This document shows, one piece after another, positions 1 through 6,773 of a DNA stretch of 22,369 nucleotides. The notes beneath the pieces were generated by a model. The model was not told the origin of the DNA, did no database searches, and saw only the letters and a list, made by a program, of their open reading frames with translations. How positions within the stretch are numbered: the stretch's first letter is position 1; every line of letters starts with the position of its first letter. The translations under genes and the position numbers were made by a program. This DNA comes from Clostridium sp. AM34-11AC (GTDB lineage: Bacteria > Bacillota > Clostridia > Lachnospirales > Lachnospiraceae). The stretch spans positions 1 through 22,369 of the forward strand of contig NZ_QWGL01000037.1 of assembly GCF_003435375.1 (NCBI RefSeq). Reading direction: 5' to 3'.

Positions 1-70
1 AATATAAATGTGTAATATCTAATCTTAAGTTTATGATGTTGGTCTGAGCGGGAGGTTCAGAGTTACCCAT

Positions 71-334
71 ATGATTAACTTGTTGTCCCAGATAACAGCA
101 AATTATTTTCTTGCGAAGCCAAGAGCTACCGGCATATATGTAAAAATGGAGGTCCGGGAGCATATCTTTGTGCCGCTGGGCAACGGAACCCTGTTCTTAG
201 GAGTTGTGTTTGGACTGGAACATCTCCTCGCCAGCGGCATGATCGAAAAGATGCTGAAGGTCATTGCAATCCAGAGTGAGCACTGCGCACCGTTTGCGGA
301 GGCGGTAAAACAGGGATTAAAGTCGTATCATTAG
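71..334 (+). pseudogene. Fragment of a PLP-dependent threonine-synthase-like enzyme
   Basis: The 87-residue reading frame matches only an internal piece of a PLP fold type II enzyme of the threonine synthase/cysteine synthase kind. From about residue 28 it reads EHIFVPLGNGTLFLG, the glycine-rich loop that in these enzymes holds the cofactor phosphate. It continues with LEHLLASGMI and VIAIQSEHCAPFAEAV, a stretch typical of this family. The lysine-bearing N-terminal domain and the C-terminal third are missing, since full enzymes have roughly 350-450 residues, and the frame stops shortly after the alignable part. No ribosome binding site stands out before the ATG. It is best read as a decayed remnant, although the 5' part could lie outside the window with a frameshift between. 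It is followed after only 10 bases by the convergent end of the CoA-transferase gene. The family call rests on motif recall. Confidence 0.6.
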
Positions 335-344
335 AAACTATTTC

Positions 345-1667
345 TCAGTGGAACGCCTCTTTCGCATACTGCTCCAGCTCATCCCTGAAATCCGGGTGCG
401 CGATCGCGATCATGGCCTCGGCGCGCTCTCTTAAGGTCTTTCCGGAGAGGTTCGCAATACCGTACTCGGTCGCAACGCTCTGGATCATGGTACGTGGAGC
501 GGATACGGTGGAGCCGCCCGGAATGAACGGAACGATGTTGGACTTTAAGGTGCCGTCCTTTGCTTTTCTCGCGGAGTTGATGCAGATATATCCTTTTCCT
601 CCGACGGAGCGGTAAGCGCCCTCAAGGAAATCCATTTGTCCACCGATGCCGGAGAGCTGGCGGGTTCCCGCGGACTCAGCATTCTCCTGACCCATCAGGT
701 CAAGCTGCACGCCGCCATTGATGCTGATGACATTCTTCATGGTTCCGATGCGCTGCGGATCATGGACATAATCGAGGTCAGCCGGGTGGAAAAGCTTCGG
801 ATTTTCAGAGATCCAGTCATAGAATTCCTGAGATCCCATCGCGAGATTCCAGGTGGAGAGACCGGTGTCAAATTCTTTCTTTGCGTTTGTGAGCTTTCCT
901 GCTTTCCAGAGGTTTAAGTAGGCGTCACTGATGGTTCCGGTATGGCAGCCAAGATCCCTGAGATCGGATTCCGCCAGCATGTTCGCAACGGTGAACGGAA
1001 CGCCGCCGACGCCGAGAGAGAGAACCGCGCCGTCCGGAATCTCGTTTACGACGAGCTTTGCGATCTGGATATCTGTCTCAGACGGAGCTTTGTAGGTTCT
1101 TACCGGAAGCGGCTCATGTTCGCCCTCTACGATATAATCCGCTTCGGAGAGATGGACACGGTGGGAACCGTCCACACCCTGAAGCTTCGGATAATGCTCA
1201 TTGATCTCAAAGATCACAGTTCTTGCACTCTCAAACATGGTTCTCCATGCGAAGTTTGAGATGCCGAGACCGCAGTAGCCGTTCTCATCCGGCGCGGATA
1301 CCGGGACGAAAGCAACGTCTGTCCGGATATAGCGCTGGCGGTAGAGTGTCGGGAGAAGGCGGAGGACCACCGGCATGAATTTTACGAGACCGCGGGTCTG
1401 GAGTTTCCGTTCGTAGTCACCGATATGCCAGCTGTAGTAGGAGAAGCTTTCCTGTTCCGGGTCAGCCTCAACGACCTCGATGCGCGGACGGATCACGAGA
1501 CCGCCGCGGATCTTAACATCCCTCAAATGCCCTTTTCTTGCAGCAAGTGCTTTATCAAGAAGTTCCGGGAAGCCTCCGCCGAATCCATAATCGACCCAGT
1601 CGCCGTCTTTTACGGCTGCCGCAACGGCAGCTTCCGCAGTTACGATCTTACTCTTATAATTTTCCAT
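345..1667 (-). CDS. Acetyl-CoA hydrolase/transferase family protein (butyryl-CoA:acetate CoA-transferase-like)
   Basis: This 440-residue protein has the full length and order of class I CoA-transferases related to butyryl-CoA:acetate and 4-hydroxybutyrate CoA-transferases, cytoplasmic enzymes that move CoA between acyl groups and acetate. The N-terminal half contains GDWVDYGFGGG (about 22-32) and DVAFVPVSAPDENGYCGLG (about 117-135). The C-terminal half has IPDGAVLSLGVGGVPFTVAN (about 210-229), NGGVQLDLMGQENAESAG and IAHPDFRDELEQYAKEAF. In characterised relatives the catalytic glutamate lies in an HTE or HSE motif, but here residues 241-245 read CHTGT, so glycine 244 occupies that position. 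It may therefore have altered chemistry or be inactive, and the name should stay at family level. The ATG at 1667 is preceded on its own strand by GTGAGGA at a suitable distance. It is divergent from the phosphoglucomutase gene and appears monocistronic. Confidence 0.85.
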   Translation of the reverse strand: MENYKSKIVTAEAAVAAAVKDGDWVDYGFGGGFPELLDKALAARKGHLRDVKIRGGLVIRPRIEVVEADPEQESFSYYSWHIGDYERKLQTRGLVKFMPVVLRLLPTLYRQRYIRTDVAFVPVSAPDENGYCGLGISNFAWRTMFESARTVIFEINEHYPKLQGVDGSHRVHLSEADYIVEGEHEPLPVRTYKAPSETDIQIAKLVVNEIPDGAVLSLGVGGVPFTVANMLAESDLRDLGCHTGTISDAYLNLWKAGKLTNAKKEFDTGLSTWNLAMGSQEFYDWISENPKLFHPADLDYVHDPQRIGTMKNVISINGGVQLDLMGQENAESAGTRQLSGIGGQMDFLEGAYRSVGGKGYICINSARKAKDGTLKSNIVPFIPGGSTVSAPRTMIQSVATEYGIANLSGKTLRERAEAMIAIAHPDFRDELEQYAKEAFH

Positions 1668-1895
1668 ATGTAATCCTCACTCAATATAAAATATTTTTTT
1701 ACACAAAAATTTTTCGATTGCACCACACATGTTCATTATAGAAGGTTTTTGGGGTTAAAACAAGAAGATTATCAAGAAACGGGATATGGAAATAACTTTA
1801 TTTTTCATTAGAAATGTAATATAATGAACCTATCTTACAGGCGGCTGGAATTATATTTTCCGCCCCGGAAAATAATGCATGAGGGGAGTCAAAAC
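1668..1895. other. Divergent intergenic region between CoA-transferase and phosphoglucomutase
   Basis: This AT-rich gap of 228 bases holds the start signals of both flanking genes. A TATAAT lies at 1820-1825 on the plus strand with a weak TTTATT 17 bases upstream (1797-1802), which is a plausible promoter for the phosphoglucomutase gene. The minus-strand ribosome site of the CoA-transferase is at about 1673-1679. I see no riboswitch or repeat here. Confidence 0.5.
1797..1825 (+). promoter_or_regulatory. Putative sigma-A promoter of the phosphoglucomutase gene
   Basis: A perfect TATAAT box at 1820-1825 is paired with a poor -35 box, TTTATT at 1797-1802, at a spacing of 17. Transcription would start near 1832, leaving a leader of about 60 bases before the ATG at 1896. 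The -35 box is weak, so confidence is moderate. Confidence 0.45.
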
Positions 1896-3632
1896 ATGAA
1901 GGATTACATGAAGATCTACCAGGAATGGCTTGCCAATCCGTACTTTGACGAGAAGACAAAAGAAGAGCTTCGGGCAATTGCGAACGATGAAAACGAAATC
2001 AAGGAACGTTTCTATATGGATCTGGAGTTTGGTACCGCGGGACTCCGCGGCATCATCGGCGCCGGGATCAACCGTATGAATATCTATACAGTCCGCCGTG
2101 CGACCCAGGGACTTGCGAACTATATTATCAAACAGGGCGGAGCCGACAAAGGTGTTGCGATCGCTTTCGATTCCCGCCATATGTCCCCGGAATTTGCCAT
2201 GGAGGCGGCAATGACACTTGCCGCAAACGGCATTAAGGCGTATAAATTTGAATCCCTTCGCCCGACACCGGAGCTGTCCTTCGCAGTCCGCGAGTTAGGC
2301 TGCATCGCCGGTATCAACATCACCGCGAGCCATAACCCGCCGGAATATAACGGATATAAAGTATACTGGGAGGACGGCGCGCAGTTCACACCGCCGTACG
2401 ACAAAGGTGTGACAGCCGAAGTTCTCGCCATTGAGGATCTTTCTACCGTTAAGACAACGACGGAGGAAGAGGCATTAAAGAGTGGAAAATTCCAGGTTAT
2501 CGGAAAAGAGATCGATGACAGGTATATCGCCCAGGTGAAAGCCCAGGTCGTAAATCAGGAAGCGATCAACCGCATGCAGAAGGACATCACGATCGTTTAC
2601 ACTCCACTCCACGGAACCGGAAATATCCCGGCCCGCCGCGTGATGAAGGAGATCGGTTTTGAGAATGTCTATGTGGTTCCGGAGCAGGAACTCCCGAACG
2701 GCGATTTCCCGACCGTAAGCTACCCGAACCCGGAAGCCGCCGAGGCATTTGAGCTTGGCTTAAAGCTTGCGAAGGAGAAGAACGCGGACCTCGTTCTCGC
2801 CACAGACCCGGATGCTGACCGTCTCGGCGTCTATGTAAAAGATACAAAGTCCGGTGAATATATCCCGCTGACCGGAAATATGTCCGGCTCCCTGTTATGT
2901 GACTATGTGTTAAGCCAGAAACAGGCAGCAGGAAAGATCCCGGCTGACAGCGAGGTCGTAAAGTCCATCGTTACCACAAATCTGGTTGACGCCGTTGCGA
3001 AACACTATGGCTGCAAGCTTGTCGAGGTTCTGACAGGATTCAAGTATATCGGTCAGCAGATCTTAAAAGAAGAGACAACCGGCAAGGGAACCTACATGTT
3101 CGGTATGGAGGAGAGCTATGGCTGCCTGATCGGTACATATGCCCGTGATAAGGACGCGATCTCCGCAACTGCCGCCCTCTGTGAGGCTGCCGCTTACTAC
3201 AAGGAAAAGGGCATGACCTTATGGGATGCGATGGTTGCCATGTACGAGAAGTACGGTTACTACAAGGATACCGTAAAATCCATCGGCTTAAAGGGAATTG
3301 AGGGACTTGCGAAGATCCAGGAGATCATGGAGAACTTCCGCAAGAATCCGCCGAAGGCACTTGGCGGTTACGAGGTAACTTCTATCCGTGATTACAAGAA
3401 GAACACGATCACAGAGGTTGCGACGGGCGAAGTAAAAGAGACAGGTCTTCCGGAGTCCAATGTTCTCTACTATGATATGAATGACGGCGCATGGCTCTGC
3501 ATCCGTCCGTCCGGAACTGAGCCGAAGATCAAATTCTACTATGGCGTTAAGGGAACCTCCCTTGATGATGCTGAGGCGAAGTCCAAAGCTGTCGGTGATG
3601 AGCTGATGGGCATGGTGGATAAGATGATGTGA
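1896..3632 (+). CDS. pgcA: Alpha-phosphoglucomutase (phosphohexomutase family)
   Basis: The protein interconverts glucose 1-phosphate and glucose 6-phosphate in the cytoplasm, linking central carbon flow to UDP-glucose and glycan synthesis. All four active-site loops are visible: the phosphoserine loop TASHNPPEYNGYK with the catalytic serine near residue 145, the metal loop DPDADR at 304-309, the sugar-recognition loop GMEESYG, and the phosphate-binding loop RPSGTEPK at 537-544. The length of 578 residues fits the PgcA-type enzymes of Firmicutes. I chose the ATG at 1896 because GAGGGGAG (1881-1888) sits 7 bases upstream and the protein then starts MKDYMKIYQEWL, as relatives do. An in-frame ATG at 1824 overlaps the -10 box and has no ribosome site. 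Phosphomannomutase side activity is possible. No gene follows in the same orientation before the terminator-like structures. Confidence 0.93.
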   Translation: MKDYMKIYQEWLANPYFDEKTKEELRAIANDENEIKERFYMDLEFGTAGLRGIIGAGINRMNIYTVRRATQGLANYIIKQGGADKGVAIAFDSRHMSPEFAMEAAMTLAANGIKAYKFESLRPTPELSFAVRELGCIAGINITASHNPPEYNGYKVYWEDGAQFTPPYDKGVTAEVLAIEDLSTVKTTTEEEALKSGKFQVIGKEIDDRYIAQVKAQVVNQEAINRMQKDITIVYTPLHGTGNIPARRVMKEIGFENVYVVPEQELPNGDFPTVSYPNPEAAEAFELGLKLAKEKNADLVLATDPDADRLGVYVKDTKSGEYIPLTGNMSGSLLCDYVLSQKQAAGKIPADSEVVKSIVTTNLVDAVAKHYGCKLVEVLTGFKYIGQQILKEETTGKGTYMFGMEESYGCLIGTYARDKDAISATAALCEAAAYYKEKGMTLWDAMVAMYEKYGYYKDTVKSIGLKGIEGLAKIQEIMENFRKNPPKALGGYEVTSIRDYKKNTITEVATGEVKETGLPESNVLYYDMNDGAWLCIRPSGTEPKIKFYYGVKGTSLDDAEAKSKAVGDELMGMVDKMM

Positions 3633-3703
3633 GATTCCCGGATGTGGGGATAAATGCAGCGGATATCAGAACGCTGTGAAAGATATGAAATGAATCATTG
3701 TCT

Positions 3704-3730
3704 GGACTGGCTGTGTAAAAACAGCCGTCC
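3704..3730. repeat. Strong hairpin downstream of pgcA
   Basis: GGAC-T-GGCTGT (3704-3714) pairs with ACAGCC-GTCC (3721-3730) around a 6-base loop, GTAAAA. This gives a 10-bp stem with a single bulged T. No T-run follows directly, so it may act as a transcript 3'-end stabiliser or an upstream part of the terminator at 3743-3794, not as a classical terminator by itself. Confidence 0.6.
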
Positions 3731-3742
3731 GGGCGGACATAG

Positions 3743-3794
3743 AAAAGCTCCCGGAGAGACTGCAGATCAAAAGCAGTTTTTCTGAGAGCTTTTT
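3743..3794. terminator. Putative bidirectional terminator between pgcA and LysR gene
   Basis: AAAAGCTC (3743-3750) is complementary to GAGCTTTT (3786-3793), with an inner hairpin ACTGC/GCAGT (3759-3763 with 3773-3777). A run of five T follows GAGC on the plus strand, and the mirrored AAAA gives a T-run on the minus strand, so it could end transcripts from both convergent genes. The outer stem is short in G/C and the loop is complex, so efficiency is uncertain. Confidence 0.5.
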
Positions 3795-3835
3795 AGCTTC
3801 CGGGTATTTTTTAGAAACTCGCCGAAAGGGCGATT

Positions 3836-3970
3836 CGTTACTGTTCACGCCTTGCGCAAACAGTAACTGATTTTGCCGATGCTTCGCATTCCAAATCGGC
3901 AAAATCCACTACCACCACTGTACTGTACGGAATTTTCAGTTCAGAAAATTCCTACCCGTGTGCAGTAACG
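3836..3970. repeat. Three-hairpin structured element, MITE-like or repeat-like
   Basis: Three near-perfect inverted repeats follow each other. GTTACTGTT/AACAGTAAC pairs 3837-3845 with 3859-3867. GATTTTGCCGAT/ATCGGCAAAATC pairs 3869-3880 with 3895-3906. GTA-c-GGAATTTTC/GAAAATTCC-TAC pairs 3925-3937 with 3944-3955, with one bulged C. The whole is bracketed by CGTTACTG (3836-3843) and its exact reverse complement CAGTAACG (3963-3970), like terminal inverted repeats. No protein is encoded. The form suggests a small non-autonomous repeat element or a structured RNA. Whether it recurs in the genome cannot be seen here. Confidence 0.6.
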
Positions 3971-3999
3971 GCGATCCTGCAGATTTCAACGAAACAATT

Positions 4000-4989
4000 C
4001 TACAGGTTTTTGTTCTCAGAGCATTCTTCCTCATACCCCGAATCCGGACCATAAAACTGCTCCAGAAACGTGATATACGCCCTGGCGGCCTTTGGCAGCT
4101 GGATACCTTTCTGGAAAATATAGGCGCTGATATAATCGCCGTACCGGTCGGCTTCCGGCTGCATCCAGTCCGGAAGCGGGAATGAGACGATATTATAGTT
4201 TTCCACCTGCTCCCGCATCGGGATCAATCCGATTCCGAGATAGTCGGAGCGCTGGATCACGTTGTGGAGCAGGGCGCGGCTGTTGACATAGATGACCTGG
4301 GAGATCCTGTTCCAGTTGATGAGCTGCAGCGTCTTGTCATTGTAAACGCTCTCCGCGGCCCGGGTCTTTGTGCTCTCGCTTGGATAGAGGACGAAGTTGT
4401 ACTGGTACAGCTTTTCCGGTGTCAGGTTATCCAGTTCCTTTAGAATCGGATGTCCTACCCGGCAGAAAAACTGTGTCGGGGACTGGAACAGCGGGCGCGC
4501 TTCCAGATGGCGGAAGGTGAGAATTTCCTGGATCTTGTCTGCTTTATGGGCCGGATACATGATAAATCCGATGTCGGCGCGGTTCGTGTAGACATCCTCG
4601 ATGACTTCATTTCCGGTCATTTCCCGGTAGAAAAAACGGAACGGCGTGTCCGCAAGAGAGTTCACCATGCGGATAAAGGCATCGCTGGCGTGGGAACAGC
4701 TGCTGGAGGAGACCCGCAGGCGGTAAGCTTCCGAGTGTTCCTTAAAGGTGGTCTTAAAATGTTTCGCGTGCTCGATGAGATCCCGACTCATGTCGAGAAA
4801 GAGCCGTCCGGATTCCGTCGGGATAATTCCGTTTTTTCCGCGGGTAAAGATTGTGAGCCCGTACTCTTTTTCCGTCTCCCTGAGGACCTTGCTGAGATAG
4901 GGCTGGGTCACGAAGAGGTGCTTCGCGGCGGCGGAGATGGAACCGCAGTTTGAGATCTCGATGAGGTATTCCATGTTCTGAAGATTCAT
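4000..4989 (-). CDS. LysR-family transcriptional regulator
   Basis: This 329-residue protein begins MNLQNMEYLIEISNCGSISA, and its helix-turn-helix region (AAKHLFVTQPYLSKVLRETE, about 20-39) is characteristic of LysR regulators. The following GLTIFTRGKNGIIPTESG is the usual wing and linker segment. The remainder, about residues 90-300, matches the size of the periplasmic-binding-protein-like effector domain, which would bind a small inducer. I place the start at the ATG at 4989 because AGAAAGGAGA lies just upstream on the minus strand and the homology begins there; an in-frame ATG 60 bases further out lacks these signs. The gene is divergent from two membrane protein genes and an M20D amidohydrolase, so it most likely controls that operon. 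An inverted repeat in the shared region (5095-5114) is a candidate operator. The inducer is unknown. Confidence 0.9.
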   Translation of the reverse strand: MNLQNMEYLIEISNCGSISAAAKHLFVTQPYLSKVLRETEKEYGLTIFTRGKNGIIPTESGRLFLDMSRDLIEHAKHFKTTFKEHSEAYRLRVSSSSCSHASDAFIRMVNSLADTPFRFFYREMTGNEVIEDVYTNRADIGFIMYPAHKADKIQEILTFRHLEARPLFQSPTQFFCRVGHPILKELDNLTPEKLYQYNFVLYPSESTKTRAAESVYNDKTLQLINWNRISQVIYVNSRALLHNVIQRSDYLGIGLIPMREQVENYNIVSFPLPDWMQPEADRYGDYISAYIFQKGIQLPKAARAYITFLEQFYGPDSGYEEECSENKNL

Positions 4990-5094
4990 AGGGATGGTCT
5001 CCTTTCTGAAATAAAAGCCAGCCGCCCTGTGGATGTAATCCGGGAACATGATCTATAATATCACGGATATATCACAGCCCGGATGAATACTGAC

Positions 5095-5114
5095 TTATAA
5101 CGTTTCAGTTATAA
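5095..5114. promoter_or_regulatory. Candidate LysR operator (7-bp inverted repeat)
   Basis: TTATAAC (5095-5101) and GTTATAA (5108-5114) form a perfect 7-bp dyad around 6 bases. LysR regulators typically bind such interrupted AT-rich dyads in the intergenic region between their own gene and the divergent target. It lies 20 bases upstream of the putative -35 box of the target operon, a usual place for an activator site. It is inferred from symmetry and position only. Confidence 0.5.
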
Positions 5115-5133
5115 CGTGATGAAAACGGGAAAT

Positions 5134-5161
5134 TTGTAAAACTCTGTAGAAATGGTATAAT
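5134..5161 (+). promoter_or_regulatory. Promoter of the membrane-pair/amidohydrolase operon
   Basis: TTGTAA (5134-5139) and a perfect TATAAT (5156-5161) are separated by 16 bases. The -10 box is embedded in a second dyad, GGTATA (5154-5159) and TATACC (5168-5173), which may be another regulator contact site. The leader to the first ATG is about 100 bases. Confidence 0.6.
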
Positions 5162-5265
5162 CAAGTGTATACCAATCAACCGGATATGTCAAACCAAACA
5201 GATATAGAAACTGGCGAGTGATCTGTAACTATTGCATTCCGGGCTATACATAAGGAGGAATCACT

Positions 5266-5979
5266 ATGAGTACGCATCTGCAGTTAGCAAACAGTACGAC
5301 GATGGCAATTCTCTGTGGAATCACCATTCTGATCGTTCTTCTCCAGCCGGTGATCTTTATGATCGTGGCATTCAAACGCGGAAAAGAACTGAACATGACA
5401 GACCAGGAGATGAAGGAAGCCGCACGAAGCAGCGCGATCTTCTCTATTATCCCGTCACTCCCGATCATTGTGAGTTACCTGCTCTTAGTTCCGTCCCTGG
5501 GCCGCTATTTCCCGTGGCTCCGCTTAAGCGTTGTAGGGTCCGCGGCATATGAGACCATGGTCGCGAACATGGCGGCAGAAGCGCTGGGCCTGGAATCCAT
5601 CACCGTCCCGGACATCCCGGCTGATACTTTTGTGTTTATTCTGTTTGTTGTAACAATTGGAATTCTTGGCGGAAATATTTTCAACGTTTTCTTCTTAAAG
5701 GCGTACGATAAGAAAGTCGAGTCCATCAAGAACAGCAACGCGAAGCTCGTTCCGATCATCACGACAGCAATGTTCCTCGGTCTCTATGGAACCATGGCAG
5801 CTCCGCATTTCACAAATATCGCGAACATCCCGGCGGTTGCAGCGATCCTGGTTGCCGGTATCACATCGATCTTCGTAAACAAGTTTGCGGCGAACCACAA
5901 GAAGTTGAAAGAGTTCGCATTCCCGCTCAGCATGATCGTTGGAATGCTCGGTGCATGTGTAGCGAATCTGCTTATTTAG
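5266..5979 (+). CDS. DUF5058-like integral membrane protein, first half of a putative two-protein transporter
   Basis: The 237-residue protein is very hydrophobic, with about six predicted membrane segments: roughly 12-36, 54-78, 118-140, 162-180, 184-203 and 214-237. Charged loops separate them, for example KRGKELNMTDQEMKEAARSS near 38-57. I recognise it, with moderate confidence, as resembling the DUF5058 family, a Firmicutes family without a characterised function. A strong AAGGAGG-type site is visible 8 bases before the ATG. The next membrane gene begins 13 bases after the stop and an M20D amidohydrolase follows, so the two membrane proteins probably form one carrier for the hydrolase's substrate, such as an amidated amino acid or dipeptide. 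That role is inferred from context alone. Confidence 0.75.
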   Translation: MSTHLQLANSTTMAILCGITILIVLLQPVIFMIVAFKRGKELNMTDQEMKEAARSSAIFSIIPSLPIIVSYLLLVPSLGRYFPWLRLSVVGSAAYETMVANMAAEALGLESITVPDIPADTFVFILFVVTIGILGGNIFNVFFLKAYDKKVESIKNSNAKLVPIITTAMFLGLYGTMAAPHFTNIANIPAVAAILVAGITSIFVNKFAANHKKLKEFAFPLSMIVGMLGACVANLLI

Positions 5980-5992
5980 GAGGAAAAACGAT

Positions 5993-6667
5993 ATGAAAGA
6001 TAACAGCTTTTATAATAAGATCCACAGACTCGGAAGAATCACAGTTGTCTGTGCCCTGATCAGCTTCATGGCGGTTCCTTTCGGACTTGCCGCAGTAAAT
6101 GGAATTTCCATGAATATTCCGGAAATTCTGAAAAATGCGATCCCGCTTCTACTGACATTCAGCATCAGCGGTATCTGTGAGAACCTGTCCTTCATGCCGA
6201 TCATCGGAAGCGGCGCGCTCTACATGTCCTGTGTTACCGGTAATGTCAGCAATATGAAAGTCCCGGCGGCGGTCAACGCTATGGAAGTTGCAGGATACAC
6301 AGCCGGAAGTGACCGCGCCGATGTCGTTGCGATCATCGCCGTTGCGGCATCCACATTCGTGACAACAGCCATTGTATTCCTGGGAATGCTGTTCTTAGCT
6401 CCGCTCTTTGAGCCGATCTACAACAATGCGTTCTTACAGCCGGCATTCCAGAACATGGTTCCGGCACTTATGGGTGCCCTGTTGTTCCCGTTCATCTTAA
6501 AGGCCCCGAAGCAGGCCATCGTTCCGATCGCACTTCCGATCATCGCGATCTTAGTGATCGGTCGCAAGGTGTTCTCCTCAAACCAGAGCTATATTATGGT
6601 CGGTGTGATTATTTTGTCGGTGATTTACTCCCTAGCACTTTATAAAAAGGGAAAGATCAGCGCGTAA
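5993..6667 (+). CDS. Integral membrane protein, second half of a putative two-protein transporter
   Basis: This 224-residue protein has about six hydrophobic helices (roughly 16-36, 46-66, 108-133, 149-168, 171-188 and 196-216) and little soluble sequence. I do not recognise a named family with certainty. A glycine- and serine-rich stretch, SISGICENLSFMPIIGSGAL near residues 57-76, lies between helices and could line a substrate path. Its ATG follows GGAGGAAAAACGAT, overlapping the intergenic gap after the first membrane gene, so the two are certainly co-transcribed and probably co-translated. Similar lengths and helix counts suggest a heteromeric carrier whose halves are encoded side by side. 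An M20D hydrolase gene follows about 107 bases later. Its substrate is unknown. Confidence 0.75.
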   Translation: MKDNSFYNKIHRLGRITVVCALISFMAVPFGLAAVNGISMNIPEILKNAIPLLLTFSISGICENLSFMPIIGSGALYMSCVTGNVSNMKVPAAVNAMEVAGYTAGSDRADVVAIIAVAASTFVTTAIVFLGMLFLAPLFEPIYNNAFLQPAFQNMVPALMGALLFPFILKAPKQAIVPIALPIIAILVIGRKVFSSNQSYIMVGVIILSVIYSLALYKKGKISA

Positions 6668-6773
6668 AGGGAAAATAAGCGTCCTGGTCGGTGGAAAATA
6701 TGAAAACATGCGGCACAGGCGTAATTTCCTGATAAATTTAAGAAAGGAAGATCCGGAAATTCGGACAAATAAT

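Larger units (their letters stand above)
3633..3999. other. Structured gene-free interval between convergent pgcA and LysR genes
   Basis: This 367-base gap has no credible gene. It holds a strong hairpin at 3704-3730, a terminator-like nested hairpin at 3743-3794, and a three-hairpin repeat-like element at 3836-3970, each listed separately. The convergent flanking genes mean that the region lies downstream of both, where terminators and repeat elements commonly sit. Confidence 0.7.

Noticed and set aside
1824..1895. 24-residue N-terminal extension of phosphoglucomutase
   Set aside because: It begins inside the -10 box and lacks a ribosome site, whereas the ATG at 1896 has a strong one.
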